Shown: piece after piece, positions 9,920 through 19,500 of the stretch
Numbering within the stretch: position 1 is the first letter of the stretch
Layout of the letters: every line of letters starts with the position of its first letter
NCBI GenBank assembly: GCA_958510875.1
Contig: OY294071.1
Span: 32,208,581-32,272,580 of the forward strand
Direction: 5' to 3'
From: Endomychus coccineus
Lineage: Eukaryota; Arthropoda; Insecta; Coleoptera; Endomychidae
DNA length: 64,000 nucleotides
The notes under the pieces: generated by a model
Seen by the model: the letters and a program-made list of their open reading frames with translations, nothing else
The model's database searches: none
Told to the model about the DNA's origin: nothing
Made by a program: the position numbers and the translations under genes

Positions 9920-10881
9920 CTATTTAAAATTTGAACAAAACGTCCATGAAATAAAGAATATTCGGTGAACTATAATAAAAGAGTTATTCAAATGAGAGTG
10001 AAAAGGCTCGCAAGCGTTCGTGGTTTTATTTGGAGTTGAATAAGCTTCAGCCCAAATGTGAGGTGGAGAAGGGGCTTCGACGGATTTAAAATAATCCACC
10101 AAATAATCAGCAAAAACCGTTAACTTATCGCTTTACAAACTGCATTATGAATGGCAATTTCAAAATCACTACTTTCTCAGGAATAAAATTTGAGTTGTTA
10201 AGAGATCAAATAAACTTAATTTTTTCCAAACAGAGTCTATAAGTTTCTTCTGCTTTGTTTTTCAGTAAACTAAACACTGGCGGTATATAATGTCCATTTA
10301 TGTAACCATGTATGGTAAATAGTTGTGTGAAAAATTTTGTGTAGTATTGGAATGTGCCATCCATGTACATAAAACTCGACTTACATAAAAATTTCGAATT
10401 TGTTTGGAAACTGAAAATTACAATTCCATTTCGGAAATTATTATCCAGATCAAAATTTTGCGCTCTTGACATTTTGTACGAATTTTCTTGCAGATAACGG
10501 TGAACTTCGTTGGTAGAACGAGGCAAAGTTGACAATATTTTGCTACGTCTATTGTACATATTTTTTGACTCATTTTAAGTCCCGGGAAGTCAACGATTCT
10601 GAAGAAAAATCTGAAGGAAAACCATTTGAAGCTAATTCTTTATGCAATATTTTAGTTGGTCTCTCTGTAGGTTCTTCTTCCGCTTTTCTTTTGCAGGCAA
10701 CACTAAGAACTTGTCTATCAATTTTTTTCAGGTTCGTGATTATGTTGGCCTTGCATTCAGGCCGATTGATGCACCTCCAGACAGTTTCATTAGTTGAAGA
10801 TCGATGTTTAGAAAACTTATAATTTTGGTACACTATTTGGGTGTTTCCGCGTTCACTAATAATTTCTTTCATAAATGACAT
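9920..10881 (-). pseudogene. FLYWCH-MULE (Mutator-like) transposase, broken
   Basis: Three collinear minus-strand pieces are seen. Piece 1 (10881-10570) is a FLYWCH-type zinc finger: RGNTQIVYQNYKF followed by WRC.....C and later basic residues. Piece 2 (10559-10206) is the start of the MULE catalytic domain, with FMYMDGTFQYY (first acidic residue), LFTIHGYINGHYIPPVF and LLKNKAEETY. Between 10205 and 10102 a shifted frame still shows SDFEIAIHNAV, the second aspartate region. Piece 3 (10102-9920) has IWAEAY and the typical TNACEPFHSHLN segment. MULE transposases use a DDE RNase H fold to move DNA, and insect MULEs often carry FLYWCH fingers. At least two frameshifts and stops separate the pieces. 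I could not find the terminal inverted repeats. Confidence 0.85.
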
Positions 10882-11384
10882 TTAAAATTTTGAAAATAAT
10901 ATCAACTATTACTTGTTAGTACGTACAAGAAAAAGAATATAATGATTATAAATTTGGAAACAAGCCTCTGTCTAGCCTTGATAGGCAATAAATATTCAAT
11001 TAGCCGTAATGATCAACATCATTTCCGTTCTTATCAAAGAAATCTCTGTGTGACGAGTTTCAGGCACCCTAAAAATTTACCTGGATCTTGACCGGTCCCC
11101 GTAATCAAATTGTGACGAATATCATGCCGTCCTATACAACCAGAAGGAATGCATTTCCTAATTTGATGAACAAAACTTAATATTATAGAGTTCCGACTTA
11201 TACTACGTATATATCCATTACGAATTGACAATAAATTGTACCACAATTCTCAAAATATCATTATAACGCAACTTTGTGTTTTATTGACAATTAATTATTC
11301 AAAACCGATGATATTGGAATAAAGAAACATTTTACAAAGTGATACAAATATAAGACAATGATACACAATAACACTATAATTAAT
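10882..11384. other. Unassigned AT-rich sequence
   Basis: A minus-strand open frame at 11034-11246 contains CIPSGCIGRHD, and a GGTAAAT donor-like site lies within it, but I cannot match it to any family. Confidence 0.35.
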
Positions 11385-11480
11385 AAATAGCCACCCTTAT
11401 CCACTAAAAATACTGTTAAAGTACTGTGGACCATTCATCTCCAAGTAGTCATCATCAGAGTGTTCGTTTCTTATTTATAG
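11385..11480 (-). repeat. Family B dispersed repeat copy
   Basis: The minus strand shows CTGATGATGACTACTTGG and CAGTACTTTAACAGT, the landmarks of family B. The GAAA box has mutated to GAAT, so the hammerhead-like core is broken. The copy lies in the first intron of the furin-like gene, about 30 bp beyond the splice donor. Confidence 0.6.
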
Positions 11481-11503
11481 TGTAAATACATTGAAGTTGG
11501 ATG

Positions 11504-11509
11504 ACTTAC
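11504..11509 (-). promoter_or_regulatory. Splice donor of the furin-like exon
   Basis: GTAAGT on the minus strand directly follows the codon AAG. It is a full-strength consensus donor and fixes the exon end, supporting the view that this is a live gene rather than a retrocopy. Confidence 0.8.
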
Positions 11510-11732
11510 CTTGCCTCTATTGATGAATCCATGATCACTAGCAACTTGATCTGCAACTTCTTGACCACCCTCGATATGTAGTGCCCATTGCTGTGTATAA
11601 TGCGCAAATGAGACTTTCACCAACACTAGACAAACACATAAACTAGTCACTGAAGTCTTCATGTCTATTGAGCACGTTTTCTTGACCAACTACCTAAAAA
11701 TTCTTTGTGTCACTGATTTGTGCCTTGCGGAT
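11510..11732 (-). CDS. Furin-like proprotein convertase, first coding exon
   Basis: From an ATG at 11662 the minus strand reads 51 codons. MKTSVTSLCVCLVLVKVSFA is a signal peptide, followed by HYTQQWALHIEGGQEVADQV and ASDHGFINRGK. The latter matches the start of the prodomain of furin/subtilisin-like proprotein convertases (F-x-W-AV-I-GG, then HGF-N-G), which cleave precursors at basic sites in the secretory pathway. The exon ends AAG at 11510 before a GTAAGT donor (11509-11504), in phase 0. A TTTTATTCCAG acceptor ending at 11733 would give a 70-nt 5' UTR. The catalytic exons are not in the window; they must lie beyond base 1, so intron 1 exceeds 11.5 kb. This is the only confident host gene here. 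Which furin paralogue it is cannot be told from 51 codons. Confidence 0.85.
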
Positions 11733-12090
11733 CTGGAATAAAATCGAACGTTTTAACTCGAGCATTGATAATTTGCAACTAAAGTTTTTGTAGATGTAGA
11801 TATCATGAGAACAAACAGCAACATCCTGGTTATCAGTATTTACTGTAAACATTTATAATGACTCATGTAAGCATTCATTGCATGACGTAATATGATGACG
11901 AAATTCCGCGAATAAAATACCGATTCTCAAACTTTGAACAAAATAGCTAGTAAAATACTTCAAATAACTCATCTCAGATGATCTGATTCATAAATCAATT
12001 AACTTTTACTGTCGAAAAGACAATGTTTTATTTTTATATAGGCAAAAATACTATGGACTATCGAAATATCTTTGTACAGACTTTTCTCTT
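11733..12090. other. Intron or 5' flank of the furin-like gene
   Basis: I see no other exon or repeat. If the acceptor at 11733-11734 (minus) is used, this is intronic sequence between a non-coding first exon and the coding exon. Confidence 0.4.
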
Positions 12091-12094
12091 AAGC

Positions 12095-12180
12095 CTTTGG
12101 CAAACATTTTTGGATACCCTAAGGATCATTCGTCACCCACTCCGTACTTGCTGACATGGCTTATTAATTGTTTAATTAAG
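12095..12180. repeat. Dispersed repeat, partner of 17925-18010
   Basis: About 80 bp here recurs in inverted orientation at 17925-18010. Shared blocks are CCACTCCGTACTTGC and TTATTAATTGTTTAAT. The function is unknown. Confidence 0.6.
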
Positions 12181-12682
12181 ATATTAACATATATATTGTT
12201 ACGATTTCATTTCCTAAACAATAAAAATGATAAAAATTAGAACTTACCGAACATTGAAAATCAGAAAAGATTGATAAAAAGATATTATATGGAATTAAAA
12301 AACAATATTAAAAGTTAAATAATAGTTAGTATAATATAATAAACAATGTAAAACATAATAAACAACAATGTAATTAGAATTAGAAATGTAAAACAAGAAC
12401 TTCAGTGAAAGTGAATAAACGTACAGTGTTACGAAGGCAGAAATCATAATTAAAATGATTACAAAAACTATCATGAGATAGCACAAACTATTGAAAAATG
12501 TTATAGATATAAGTTAGGATTAGTAAATTTGAGTTATATAATGTTAAAGAAATGTTATTGATATATTATATTATGTATTAGTTTTTAAGAATGAAAACTG
12601 TCAAATTTATAATAGTTAATGGAATAATCATATTAATAATAACCTAATCATAGGTTATCTTATACCAAAGTGTGTGGAAAAA
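12181..12682. other. Unassigned very AT-rich sequence
   Basis: The stretch is almost pure A/T with no motif. A 63-codon minus-strand open frame at 12295-12486 is hydrophobic by composition only. Confidence 0.4.
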
Positions 12683-13378
12683 TGTAGGCAATATTAATTT
12701 AAAAAGAAGGAATCATCATCATTTAAAATAAGTTGAAAATCTCCAATAATTCAAAATTTATAGAATACTAAATTCTGATTGGTCGAGACGGATTATAAAC
12801 GTCAGACTGATAAGAATGTAAACTTATGTCAGTTTTGAACAATCATCAAAGCATTCTTGATAGGTGAAGAAAGCACCTCATAGGTTGAATATGACATCAA
12901 GTAGCATCGGTTTTGAAGGCCTATAAAAGGCATCTGAAGACAAGCCAAGTCAGTTAGCCATCAACATCTCTGAAGAGTCAAAGTACTCAAGCAACTCATA
13001 AAGTTTCCATAACCTTAGTTTATTGGATAAACATCGGAGAACCCAAGTGTTCCAGTAGCTTCGTAAGGTTGAAAGTAACCGAAGCAAATAAATAATTTCT
13101 ACAAGTCAAGTAGTGTTCCAAGTCTCCGAACAAAGTTTAAAGGTTACAATAACCTACAATTCATAAGTAACATCGAACGATAGCCAGCCTTCGATAAAGT
13201 TCCAAACATCATTAAAGAGTTTTGTATCTTTAATAAAAAGAATAAAACTAACCTGATTTCAAAAGAAGTAACCATAGTTTACCTGTGTTTATTGTGAATA
13301 GCAGAGAAATTGTGTACCTACGGTTAAAGTGAATTATCAAATTAATAAGAAGATCAAGCCAAGTGAACATTGCCTACA
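12683..13378. mobile_element. Possible solo LTR
   Basis: The stretch begins TGTAGGCAAT and ends ATTGCCTACA, a perfect 10-bp terminal inversion of the TG...CA type found at LTR ends. About 240 bp inside is a TATA box (CTATAAAAGGC at 12920-12930), followed by sequence resembling the start of an LTR transcript. A length of 696 bp suits an LTR. Against it, the flanks (GAAAAA and TTTTAA) show no clear target-site duplication, and no second LTR or internal region is seen. Confidence 0.4.
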
Positions 13379-13895
13379 TTTTAAAACATATTCTTGGATA
13401 TAAACTAAACGTAAGTTTAGTTTATTTCTCCATTGTATTATTAGTCCGTAAATCTGAAAGAAAGATTGTAGATTATAACTTTGTAAACAAAGATAAATAG
13501 TAAATAATTTTGAGGTTAGATCATAGATCTATTTGAACATAATATTGTAAAAATTGATACCCGAGGTAAATTAGAGTCATAGAAATTTAAATATTAAAAT
13601 TTTTAACATTCAAAGAACATTGTGTTTAATTCCATATATAATTCAATATAAAAATAAAAAGGTAGAAAAGTTCATTATTCAATTCAAAACAAACATAAGA
13701 ATCAAAATAAATTAAAAATAAATAAGGGAAAGCTAGCCGGTAGAATTAAAAGTAATATAGTTTCATTAATTAAAAAAAAAATTAAATCAAAATAAAAACT
13801 AAGTAAAGAGTTTTTATATAACAAGATGTACTATTTAGGAATTAACATGTTTTGATGCGAATTTTTTTTTGACGTGAAAACTTCTTTAGGCGCGT
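13379..13895. other. Unassigned very AT-rich sequence
   Basis: The stretch is A/T-dominated with long A runs. Nothing is recognisable. Confidence 0.4.
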
Positions 13896-13899
13896 TGGG

Positions 13900-14220
13900 C
13901 TATTTCAGATGAGGGGTAAAACCATGAGTCCGTCACGTCCCGTCACGCTGTAGCTATATATATTAGGTATTATGTATACTGGTGCGTGCGCAACTGCGGC
14001 CGTGCGGGACTCGGGTCAGGCGTCGGACAGTGTCTCTATACGCTTACACACGTGTGCATATGTGAGTCGGTGTTGGTGAGCCTGCCTGTGTGAGCCAGTG
14101 CTCTCAATTACGGTATACAGCACGGTATACAGCTACAACAGCACGCATATACTCGACGTTATTCATTTACTCAATCCTCCGTCCTCGTGCAGACGAAAGT
14201 TATATTTTTTCTGCTAACTG
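13900..14220. promoter_or_regulatory. CpG-richer patch, candidate promoter or first exon
   Basis: In an AT-rich setting this patch is rich in G, C and CpG (GTGCGTGCGCAACTGCGGCC at 13982). It has a TATATATA box near 13955 and a direct repeat of CGGTATACAGC (14112-14134). It lies upstream of the furin-like coding exon on the minus strand, so it could hold that gene's promoter or 5' UTR exon, or a plus-strand start. No transcript evidence is available. Confidence 0.25.
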
Positions 14221-14224
14221 AAAA

Positions 14225-14715
14225 AATGGACCTTTTTTGCAATACAACTCATACTTTAATTATTACAGAGTAAAAAGTACTAATTAAATTATGTGTGATC
14301 GGTAATAGTAGCTTGTTTTTATATATGAGAACACCTGATTCCACAGTATGTTTCACGCTTGGATCTAATCTAATAATTTACTAATAATGACGTCGCAAAT
14401 GAAGAAAATGCTGTTTAACATTACTTTCATTTACATCGCTGTAAATATCAATAAATAATATGTTTTGAAAATAAAATAATGTGTATTTATTAATGGCTAT
14501 CGGGTTACATTCATACTCTTTACAGGGATTGTACCGCCCATTATACGTTTTTTATTATTAAATATAAAAATGTATATAATTGTTGATTGAAATGCTGACA
14601 GTTGTGAGAACTAAAGAAAAACTAATTATATTAATTTTCATTCAAAAATAATAAAATTGTAATTTCGGATGCTACAATAATTCAAAGATAACATAAAATA
14701 AATTGGTTACTTCAT
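14225..14715. other. Unassigned AT-rich sequence
   Basis: I see no gene or repeat here. Confidence 0.4.
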
Positions 14716-14719
14716 AATG

Positions 14720-15485
14720 TCAGTTTTCACTTCTGTCAGCAGTGCTCGGTGACTGCCCGTTTTTTTTAATATACTTATACTGTTCGGAGAACATTGTGGG
14801 AGGCAGCGGTGAAATGTTGGGAGAGGAGATAGGCATTCGAATTTTTCTTGAAGGTTTGGAGGTTATAGGCATGGGGAAAGAACTTACTAAGTAAAGAGTT
14901 CCACAACATTGCTGTTCGATAAAAAATAAAGTCTGGTAGGAAGAAGTTCTGCAGGTCTCGAGCTTGACAATGAAAGGGTGATTAGTTTGAGCTCGTCTAG
15001 TCCTCCTATCTCTCGTGGTGAAACAACAGACAAGATTTCTGGTGAACACTGACCATGGAAATATCTATAGAAAAGGTAGAGTTCTCCCACCTTTCTACGA
15101 TGTTCTAGAAAGGTCAATGAACTCGTAAGTGGGACATCATCAATCAAACGAATAGCTCTCTTCTAGATAGAATCCAAGAGCCTCAGCGTATGTTTGAGAG
15201 TTGAACTCCAAACATGTGAACAGTACTCCAGGACAGGTCGAATCTGTGCTTTGTAGATTATGAGGAGCTGCTGGGATGTAAAGTAGCTCTTGGTACGAAA
15301 TAGAAAACCAAGTTTTGTGGAGCGGTTTTCGTGATGGACCTCACATGATCGTCCCATGAGAGGGTGCTGTTGGTGGTGATCCCGAGCATGGCTAAGGAAG
15401 ACTTCATAGGAATAGTTGTACCTGACATCATTATATTAGGGATTGTAGGATCCGCCTTCCTAGAGAGGTCGCTGATTATGTTGAA
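14720..15485 (-). pseudogene. Non-LTR family 1, copy a (3' third)
   Basis: The minus strand encodes, in shifting frames, SRKADPTIPNIMMSGTTIPM, STLSWDDHVRSI, LLIIYKAQIRPVLEYCSHVW, LTFLEHRRKVGELYLFYRYF and the C-terminal block. This is the thumb and C-terminal region of an APE-type RT of the Jockey/CR1 group. The catalytic part is missing. Six other copies of this family lie in the window (starting at 20265, 21675, 25610, 30655, 34245 and 43670), all fragmentary. It has several frameshifts and is dead. Confidence 0.8.
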
Positions 15486-15690
15486 AATCAATAAATTTCA
15501 GATCAATATGCATTTTTACAAAAATGATAAGATTCAAGTGTGTAGAATGATGTTTTCAATCAGAGAATACAACCCATATTTTTGAGAATTTCAATCCCCA
15601 TACATATAACCAACCAATCGTACGGTGGAAATAAACTGTTTTGAAATTGTATTAATGTAAATTCACTATTTAATCAAGATTGATATACTA

Positions 15691-16612
15691 CGAGGGCAAG
15701 GTGAAAAGTCCCTGAAAATAAAACAGATGGCGCCACAATCGAAAATCACATTGAAACATTTCTGATGCACCATCTTTAACCAGAACGCATTAAAATTTTC
15801 AGACTGATATGTCATTCAGTTCTGTTTTGACACCCATGGAAAGCAAGCATCCTTGAAGCTTTTGTTAAGCATGGAAAAAGTGCACGAGACTACTGAGCCT
15901 ATGGGCATCTCAACCGAACGGGTACGGAACATTTTACATAATTTTTTCAATACGAGGAAGCTATCTGCCAGATGGGTGCCGCATTCTCTCTCCGTTGACA
16001 ACAAGCGCGACCGTGTAACAACTTCAAAGGAGTGTTTGGCGATATTCAAGCACGATAAGAACGACTTTTTGCGCCGTTTCGTGAAATGGATCCATCACAA
16101 CACACCAGAAACCAAAGAACAGTCGAAACTGTGGACTTGTCCTGGCGAATCGAAGCCGGAAAAGGCCAAAGTGGGTTTATCGGCCAACAAAGTCATGACT
16201 ACAATTTTTGGGATGCACAAAGTATCGTCCATATCGATTATCTTGAAAAAGGCAAAACAATCACCGGCGTATATTATGCAGAGGTGGCATTTGGCACAGA
16301 AAAAAGTGCTCTTCCACCAGGACAACTCACCGGCATACAGGTCCGCGGTCGCAATGGCAAAATTGCATGAATTTTGCTACGAATTATTATTATTCTACAG
16401 ATTTGGCCCCCTGCGATTTTTATCTTGAAAAAATGGCTCGCCTATTTTCAAGGATTGCCGAAATCGTATTATTTGGAAGGAATCGAAAAATTAGAAAAAC
16501 GTTGGAAGAAGTGTATCGGGCTACAAGAAAATTATGTTGAGAAACAAAATAAGTTTTGACCAAATAAATCATTTCTAGTTCAATTTTTCAAGGACTTTTC
16601 AACTTGCTCTCG
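15691..16612. mobile_element. Complete-length mariner element with TA target duplication
   Basis: The element starts CGAGGGCAAGGTGAAAAGTCC and ends in the inverted form (ACTTTTCAACTTGCTCTCG), with imperfect 28-bp TIRs. TA dinucleotides flank both ends (15689-15690 and 16613-16614). Its 922-bp length is below the usual ~1.3 kb, so internal sequence has been lost. It encodes the broken transposase at 15853-16550. Confidence 0.85.
15853..16550 (+). pseudogene. Mariner transposase, dead copy
   Basis: Recognisable mariner blocks occur in order: ISTERVRNILH, RKLSARWVPHSL, FLRRFV, KWIHHNTPETKEQSK, LSANKVMTTIF, a shifted YLEKGKTITGVYYAEV (16226-16290), KKVLFHQDNSPAY (second aspartate), CDFYL (third aspartate, shifted) and YYLEGIEKLEKRWKKC. 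Normal copies read VDETWIHH; here FVKWIHH shows that a few codons with the first catalytic aspartate are deleted. At least three frameshifts are present. The spelling suits the irritans/mellifera side of the mariner tree, but that is an impression only. Confidence 0.85.
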
Positions 16613-16614
16613 TA

Positions 16615-17025
16615 ATATATCAAAATAAAAATGAAATATCACATTTTCCGTCTATTGAGATGAAATAAAATGCATATGACAGCTTCATCTCTCAGCTATT
16701 CACCCCTGTTTGAATTGTTGATTTGGCATGTGTGGTCATAAGGACCCCCAAGCCACCAGTCGTCACTATGCAGCTGTACCGTAGTGCCCGACAGAAGCCA
16801 ACGCCTTACAGAAAGGAGGCGGAAGGTGCCCTCCTCCTGGGCTCCTTTCACTGTCTCCTCATTGAACCTGCGAACAGTTTACGATTGATGAGTAACCGTC
16901 GGCCTCGTTCAAGTCTGGTCTATCGCATATCTTTACTCCAGCCGCGAGTTCATTACCCAGAAGGCTGGGATAGCAAGCACAGATACGAGGGTTTTAGAGA
17001 TTTAAGCCAGTGGTGCAGAGCATAA
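16615..17025. other. Unassigned sequence before the tandem array
   Basis: The stretch becomes GC-richer from about 16720. A 100-codon plus-strand open frame (16723-17025) has no recognisable motif and runs into the repeat array, so I do not call it a gene. Confidence 0.35.
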
Positions 17026-17031
17026 GCGCTG

Positions 17032-17445
17032 CCAACCATTACAGGTGGCATCTTCAAGGCAGGCTTGATGCTTGAACTGAAACTGATTCTTCCAGTTTCT
17101 GTAGCCTTATTTATAGTAAAGCCTTCACGCTACAAAGTTCATGTCATGTGGTGCAGCGCATATGCGCTGCCAACCATTACAAGTGGCATCTCCAGGGCAG
17201 GTTTGATGCTTGAACTGAAACGGATTCTTCCAGTTTCTGTAGCCTTATTTATTGTAAAACCTTCACGCTACACAGTTCATGCCATGTTGTGCAGGGCATA
17301 TGGGGTGCCAACCATTACAGCTGACATCTTCAGGGCAGGCTTGATGCTTGAACTGAAAGTGATTCTTCCAGTTTCTGTAGCCTTATTTATTATAAAACCT
17401 TCACGCTACACAGTTCATACCTTTTTTCTGGTGGCTAACTCCATT
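17032..17445 (-). repeat. 138-bp tandem array containing half-hammerhead units
   Basis: Three head-to-tail units start at 17032, 17170 and 17308, each with CCAACCATTACA, TTGAACTGAAA, TTCCAGTTTCTGTAGCCTTA and TTCACGCTACA. On the minus strand each unit contains the 5' half of the family C hammerhead (CTGAAGA or variants plus stem II ending TTGGC). Where GAAACGTC should follow, the units instead read AGCGC or ACCCC and continue into the next unit. An 18-bp perfect palindrome GCAGCGCATATGCGCTGC marks one junction (17153-17170). A fourth degenerate unit may begin near 17435. Open frames through the array are by-products of its length being a multiple of three. Confidence 0.8.
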
Positions 17446-17499
17446 CTGGCATCTGACCCAGCCGTTCTGTGATCATGTGCGAAGTGGAATTCTCGAGGA

Positions 17500-17720
17500 T
17501 GGGTTTCCAAATGAAATAAAGGCAGTGAACTGTGTAACGTGAAGTTTTTTTCCCACAATAAATACCGCTACGGAAACCAGATGAATCAATTTCAGTTGAA
17601 GTCTCTGTCTGCTCTGAAGATGCCACCTGAAATGGTTGGCGGAACGTCCGCATCAAGTCGTGCTATTGTGATGCGGAATTCATTCGGAACCCAAGAATAT
17701 TCAAGATTAGCTATCCGCGT
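17500..17720 (+). repeat. Family C dispersed repeat with hammerhead-like core
   Basis: This copy is in inverted orientation to the adjacent array. It reads on through the site where the array units break: CTGAAGATGCCACC, GGTTGGCGGAACGTC, CGCATCAAG and GCGGAATTCATTCGGAA. The conserved GAAA box is GGAA here, so the ribozyme core is mutated. Other copies are at 36470-36605 and 56790-56945. Confidence 0.7.
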
Positions 17721-17924
17721 AAGTCTACTATTCAAAATACAAACTATAAACACAACAATATTTTGAAAATTTTCCTCCGTTTTCGACGCATTATCCGGAA
17801 AATACTAGTTCTATTGGAACGAAAAAAATTCATATGATCTGAATCTGAATTTTCAATTTGGCGTGTTTATTTTCGTACTAAAACAGAATTTTATATTACA
17901 TTTATTGTTGATAATTGGCGAATT

Positions 17925-18010
17925 TGTTGATTAAACAATTAATAAGCGACTTCGGCAAGTACGGAGTGGGCTTCGGATGATCCTAAGCGTATCCCAAAAG
18001 GTATCAAAAG
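17925..18010. repeat. Dispersed repeat, partner of 12095-12180
   Basis: This is the inverted counterpart of 12095-12180 (GCAAGTACGGAGTGGG, ATTAAACAATTAATAAGC). Nothing else is recognisable between 17720 and 18410. Confidence 0.55.
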
Positions 18011-18811
18011 TCACCTGTACAATATTCCGAAACGGAATATTTGGTTGACTGGACTAATTAATATTCATGTTCACTTAAACAATGCATTGCTGAGTCACTG
18101 ATCCGTCCCTCAGTGATTGCTATGTTTTCATCAACGTCGCGATTAACGTTTGGATGATGAGTAATAATTAATAATTTCATAAAAAAGTAAAACGATTTCA
18201 CACAAGCCTAAGAATTGAAAGAAATGTGATTAAGTTAAGATACAAGATGTAACTGCCAAGTCCAGTCATTTTGCGTTATATGATTCATTTGAAAACGGAT
18301 AAGATGTGGGGGAAAATAGATGCGATAATTCCTATTTGATGAATCAACATAGTTCATACTTTTATTTGGGGATCAAATGCGGAATATTGCAATATACAAT
18401 GTTTATAAATTCTAGCATATAGTCGAGTCAAATAGGTATTTCATTACGAAAATCGAAAGATATGGAGCAATTTTGATGAAACAAAGTGCATTCGATTCGG
18501 GATGACGTCTACAAAAAAGCTTACCGGTTAGTTTTTTGTGCAAATTTGTTGTTATTTTTTTAACCGAAAAATTGACCAATTTCCAAAATTTTATCAAAAC
18601 TAACCAGAAATCCTCAGTTAGGGGTTGTGGAGGTTGTTGTTTCATGTTAAATGTTTAAAAATTTGTTAAAAGGGGGTCGTTACTAATTTAAATCATAAAC
18701 AAAATCGAATTCTATTTTTTGAATTTGAAATAAATTCCCGCTCATCTACAATTTTTTTCTATCTTCTCTACTCAGTCTTTTTATATTCCACACAGAATCT
18801 TTTACATATAC

Positions 18812-19053
18812 TATGGACATATACGTCAAGCAGATGTGGATGTCGCAAAAAAAATATGAACTGTACTGTTGCTTGTGCAAATTGTATGGGAAATTGTAGT
18901 AACAATTTCAGTCTGATCAATCCAATTTCACCTGGAGATGACGACGAAGACGATGACGATGATGAAGTAGATAATACCAATGAAGAAGAAGGCATTGAAA
19001 ATATTCAAACACGCAATGACAATTATTATGATTATGATAGTGATTATGATTGA
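18812..19053 (+). CDS. Cysteine-rich C-terminal exon, unknown protein
   Basis: The plus strand reads RCGCRKKNMNCTVACANCMG and NCSNN, a dense C-x-C-x6-C-x3-C-x2-C-x2-C pattern resembling a CXC (tesmin-like) zinc module. A strongly acidic tail follows (DDDEDDDDDEV, later YDYDSDYD) and a TGA stop at 19051-19053. The open frame extends upstream of the internal methionine at 18856, so this is the end of a longer protein rather than a small gene. The start is not visible and the left limit given is arbitrary. It sits inside a long-TIR element, so I infer a transposon-encoded protein. I do not recognise the family. Confidence 0.4.
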
Positions 19054-19132
19054 TTTTACTTGTACTTACTGAAATATGCATTTTGTAAATAATATTCAAT
19101 TGATTAAAAATATTGTAAATATGTATATGCTG

Positions 19133-19500
19133 CCAATTACCAGCTGAGGAGTTTGATTTTGGACAATTTGACTTCAGAATCGTACTCGGCGACTCCGAAA
19201 ACCCCCGAGTAATTTTTCCTGTCTATTTGCGATGAAATTAAGAAAAAATTATCAATTTTGTCCAATTAAACTGGCCAATTACCAGCTGGGAAGATCGATT
19301 TTGGCCAATCTGAGTTCAGAATCGTAATTAGCGACCCCCAAAACCCCCGAGTGATTTTTCAGGCTATTTTTGATGAAATTTAAAAAAATTGTCACTTTGT
19401 CCAATTAAAGTGGCCAATTACCAGCTGGGGAGTTCGATTTTGACTAATCTGAGTTCAGAATCGTAATCAGCGACCCCGAAAACCCCCGACTAAATTTTCC
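19133..19500 (+). repeat. Three ~140-bp tandem units
   Basis: Units start at 19133, 19275 and 19414, each with CCAATTACCAGCTGGG, a TTCAGAATCGTAATCAGCGA-type block and AAAACCCCCGAG. They lie inside the long-TIR element. Spacing is 142 and 139 bp. Confidence 0.85.

Noticed and set aside
11034..11246. Minus-strand open frame with CIPSGCIGRHD and a donor-like GGTAAAT
   Set aside because: Searched for a second furin exon or zinc finger; neither pattern fits, and flanks are not intron-like in any consistent way.
17065..17472. 135-codon open frame with three similar peptide repeats
   Set aside because: It results from the 138-bp tandem unit being a multiple of three; the peptide is not conserved beyond the DNA repeat.
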